A stretch of DNA of 64,000 bases from CAVZBW01 sp963778465. GTDB taxonomy: Bacteria; Actinomycetota; Acidimicrobiia; Acidimicrobiales; RAAP-2. The stretch is taken from positions 2,418,001 to 2,482,000 of the forward strand of contig CAVZUK010000003.1 of the NCBI GenBank assembly GCA_963778465.1, in the 5' to 3' direction. How positions within the stretch are numbered: position 1 is the first letter of the stretch; each line of letters starts with the position of its first letter. The position numbers and the translations under genes are program-made. The notes beneath the pieces were generated by a model. That model was not told where the DNA came from and ran no database searches. It saw only the letters and a program-made list of their open reading frames with translations. Of the stretch, positions 62,217-64,000 are shown piece by piece.

Positions 62217-62433
62217 TTTTTGAACGCCGGCGACCCCCGGTCCATTCCGCGATCGCTCCGGCTTGTCCCACCGCCGCCGGCCCCGGAGCGGAGCGTCTCG
62301 CCGCGTCGGCCGCCGGATCGCCGGGCTCTCGGGCGAGAAAGGTCCGCGGGGCCGGACACCCCGGGGTCCTGAGGGACCTCCGTCGAGCGTCCCGCCTTGC
62401 CGGAAGTCGTGCGACCTGGTCAGCTACGGGGCC

Positions 62434-63015
62434 ATGGAGACCGAGCAGCCCGGCCGGTTGGTCCTCGTGCGACACGGACCGACCGAGTGGAGCGAGTGCG
62501 GAAAGCATACCAGCCGTACGGACCTCGGCCTCCTGGAGATGGGTGCCGGGGCCACCCGGGAGCTGGGAAGACTGCTTTCCGAGCGGACCTTTTCGGCGGT
62601 CTTCGTCAGCCCGCTGAGACGGGCGTCCGACACCTGCCGACTCGCGGGCTACGCCGACCGGGCCGTCGTTCTCGAGGACCTACGCGAATGGGATTACGGC
62701 GACTACGAGGGTCGGACCACGGCGGAGATCCAGGGAGAGCGCTCCGGTTGGGATCTCTGGAGCGGAGGCGTCCCCAACGGCGAGACCCTGAGCGAGGTCT
62801 CGCTCCGGGCCGACCGGGTGATCGCCCGCGCGCGCGCCACCGGGGGGGATGTGCTCTGCTTTGCCCACGGGCACCTGCTCCGGGTCCTCGCCGCACGGTG
62901 GCTCGGGCTGCCGCCCGTGGGAGGCCGCCTCTTCGTCCTGGACCCGGCCACGTTCAGCGAGCTGGGATGGCAGCACTCGCTTCCCGTGATCTGCCGCTGG
63001 AACCAGCCTCCCTGA
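62434..63015 (+). CDS. Histidine phosphatase (phosphoglycerate-mutase-like)
   Basis: A 193-residue histidine phosphatase. The catalytic RHG is at residues 13-15 (LVRHGPTEWS), with SPLRRASDTC near 58 and a second histidine in CFAHGHLLRV near 147. It lacks mutase insertions, so it is probably a phosphatase for a small phosphoester. The ATG at 62434 was chosen as the first that precedes the domain. Its 3' end overlaps the convergent Rrf2 gene by 62 nt. Confidence 0.85.
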   Translation: METEQPGRLVLVRHGPTEWSECGKHTSRTDLGLLEMGAGATRELGRLLSERTFSAVFVSPLRRASDTCRLAGYADRAVVLEDLREWDYGDYEGRTTAEIQGERSGWDLWSGGVPNGETLSEVSLRADRVIARARATGGDVLCFAHGHLLRVLAARWLGLPPVGGRLFVLDPATFSELGWQHSLPVICRWNQPP

Positions 63016-63469
63016 CCACGGGGGGGCGGGGATCGGGCTCGTCGGGGACCCGGCCCTGGGCTCGGTCGACCATGTCGGCAAGGGTGAAGGACTGCAGGTG
63101 CCGGCGCATGTGCTCGCTCACGTCGGCCCACACCGCGAGGAGCACGCACTGACCCTCGTGGTCGCACGCACCGTTGGTGTGGGGGGCCCCGAAGTCGCCC
63201 GCCGCGATCGGACCGTCGACGGCGGAGACGATCTGGGCGAGGGTGATCTCGCTGGCCGGCCGGGCGAGCACGTACCCGCCGCCCACCCCCCGCTTGGATC
63301 GGACCAGGCCCGCCCCCTTGAGCGCGAGGAGGATCTGCTCCAGGTAGGGCTGGGGCAGCCCGGTGCGCTCGGCGATGTCCCGCACCGAGGTAGGAGTGGT
63401 GGTGGCCCCGTGCAGCGCGAGCGACAGAAGCGCTCGGCTGGCGTAGTCACCCCTCGTAGACACCTTCAC
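62954..63469 (-). CDS. Rrf2-family regulator
   Basis: A 171-residue Rrf2 winged-helix protein. The DNA-binding part covers GDYASRALLSLALHGA to LVRSKRGVGGGYVLAR (residues 7-70). The cluster region has Cys102 and Cys108 (CDHEGQC), but the position where IscR has a third cysteine is Trp114. It may bind an Fe-S cluster differently or sense by thiols. It starts with GTG at 63469 and converges on the histidine phosphatase. Confidence 0.85.
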   Translation of the reverse strand: MKVSTRGDYASRALLSLALHGATTTPTSVRDIAERTGLPQPYLEQILLALKGAGLVRSKRGVGGGYVLARPASEITLAQIVSAVDGPIAAGDFGAPHTNGACDHEGQCVLLAVWADVSEHMRRHLQSFTLADMVDRAQGRVPDEPDPRPPVVREAGSSGRSREASAAIPAR

Positions 63470-63537
63470 GTGCAGGAATGTTATCCGGAGGGGGCGGACC
63501 TGCCCGTGCTCTTCCGGTGCGTCGTACTGTTGGGCCC

Positions 63538-64000
63538 GTGACCAGCACCACGAGTGGGCCGGGAGTCGGCGCGGGCCGCCCCGAGCCGTTCCTCCCCGAC
63601 TACGGAGGGGCGTGCCTGACCTCGGTCGTGGCGTCGGTGGTCCCCGGCGAGGACCTCGTGCGGCCCGCATGGGTCCCCCGGGTACTGGCCCACGCGTCCC
63701 AGGTGGTGCTCCTGGTTCTCGACGGGCTCGGCTGGAACCAGCTGCAACAGCGCCGCGCCTGGTTGCCGAATCTCGCGGGAGGCGACGGCGGTCCGGTCAC
63801 CTCGGTGGTCCCGAGCACGACGGCGACGGCGCTGACGAGCCTCACCACGGGCCTCCCCCCGGCCGAGCACGGGGTCGTCGGGTACCGGGTCAGCTTCGAT
63901 CACCAGGTGCTCAACGTCCTTCGCTGGACGCTCGGCGGCACGGACGCTCGCCGGCGGGTGCGGCCGGGGCTCTTCCAGCCCCATCGGCCGCTCGCCCAGG
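63538..64000 (+). CDS. Alkaline-phosphatase-superfamily protein, N-terminal part
   Basis: The gene runs off the right edge. The visible 154 residues show VVLLVLDGLGWNQLQQR, the first metal-site strand of the alkaline phosphatase superfamily. VVPSTTATALTSLTTGLPP with a nucleophile threonine and AEHGVVGYRV follow, as in nucleotide pyrophosphatases/phosphodiesterases. It starts with GTG after a disordered Gly/Ala-rich N terminus. The gene is divergent from the Rrf2 regulator and might be under its control. Confidence 0.8.
   Translation, partial: MTSTTSGPGVGAGRPEPFLPDYGGACLTSVVASVVPGEDLVRPAWVPRVLAHASQVVLLVLDGLGWNQLQQRRAWLPNLAGGDGGPVTSVVPSTTATALTSLTTGLPPAEHGVVGYRVSFDHQVLNVLRWTLGGTDARRRVRPGLFQPHRPLAQ

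Overview
This is a very GC-rich (roughly 70% by eye) bacterial chromosome segment, most likely from an actinomycete, probably of the Acidimicrobiia type. The grounds are: frequent GTG and TTG starts, 4-nt stop/start overlaps, a division and cell-wall (dcw) cluster continuing into yggS-sepF-yggT-divIVA, ergothioneine genes (egtB, egtD), a DUF3040 protein, MMPL-family transporters and a UGSC-family protein. I see no rRNA, convincing tRNA, insertion sequence, prophage or CRISPR array, and no gene-free stretch longer than 300 bases. Two conserved genes (argF and murG) each carry one single-base frameshift, so the sequence may be a draft or metagenome assembly.

Layout. 1-10.3 kb: a catabolic/redox region with two adenylate-forming ligases, a three-gene UGSC operon, two amidohydrolases, a 2-hydroxyacid dehydrogenase, an SDR and a TetR regulator. 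A secreted protein that may be aerolysin-like lies within it. A motif shared by the TetR promoter and the UGSC/amidohydrolase intergenic region suggests one regulon. 10.4-16.9 kb: a secreted protein resembling Cry delta-endotoxins, a solitary DNA methyltransferase, two small membrane proteins and an arylsulfatase. 16.9-32.1 kb: transport and redox genes, comprising two MMPL exporters, an ABC exporter, two DHA2 MFS exporters (one fused to a winged-helix-like domain), a nitroreductase, egtD-egtB and a divergent msrA, and a MarR gene heading an efflux operon. 32.1-41.9 kb: sugar metabolism and housekeeping genes (GlcNAc-kinase-like protein, GH4 glucosidase, fructosamine kinase, LMW phosphatase, CoA ligase, LapA-like, DUF3040, ROK kinase, HNH protein, lipoate-ligase-like protein, argF).

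42.2-61.3 kb is the dcw supercluster: mraZ, rsmH, ftsL-like, ftsI, murE, mraY, ftsW, murG, murC, murB, ftsQ, ftsZ, yggS, sepF, yggT, divIVA, a lysine-rich DksA/TraR-like protein, lspA and an rluD-family gene. murF and murD are missing from their usual places. mraZ and ftsZ each have a readable promoter with 17-bp spacing, and mraZ has 10-bp-spaced MraZ boxes. The window ends with a sigma-70-family gene, a histidine phosphatase, an Rrf2 regulator and the start of an alkaline-phosphatase-superfamily gene.

Most promising points for follow-up: the secreted Cry-like protein, the candidate TetR operator pair, the absence of murD/murF, and the lysine-rich tails on FtsQ and on the DksA-like protein.
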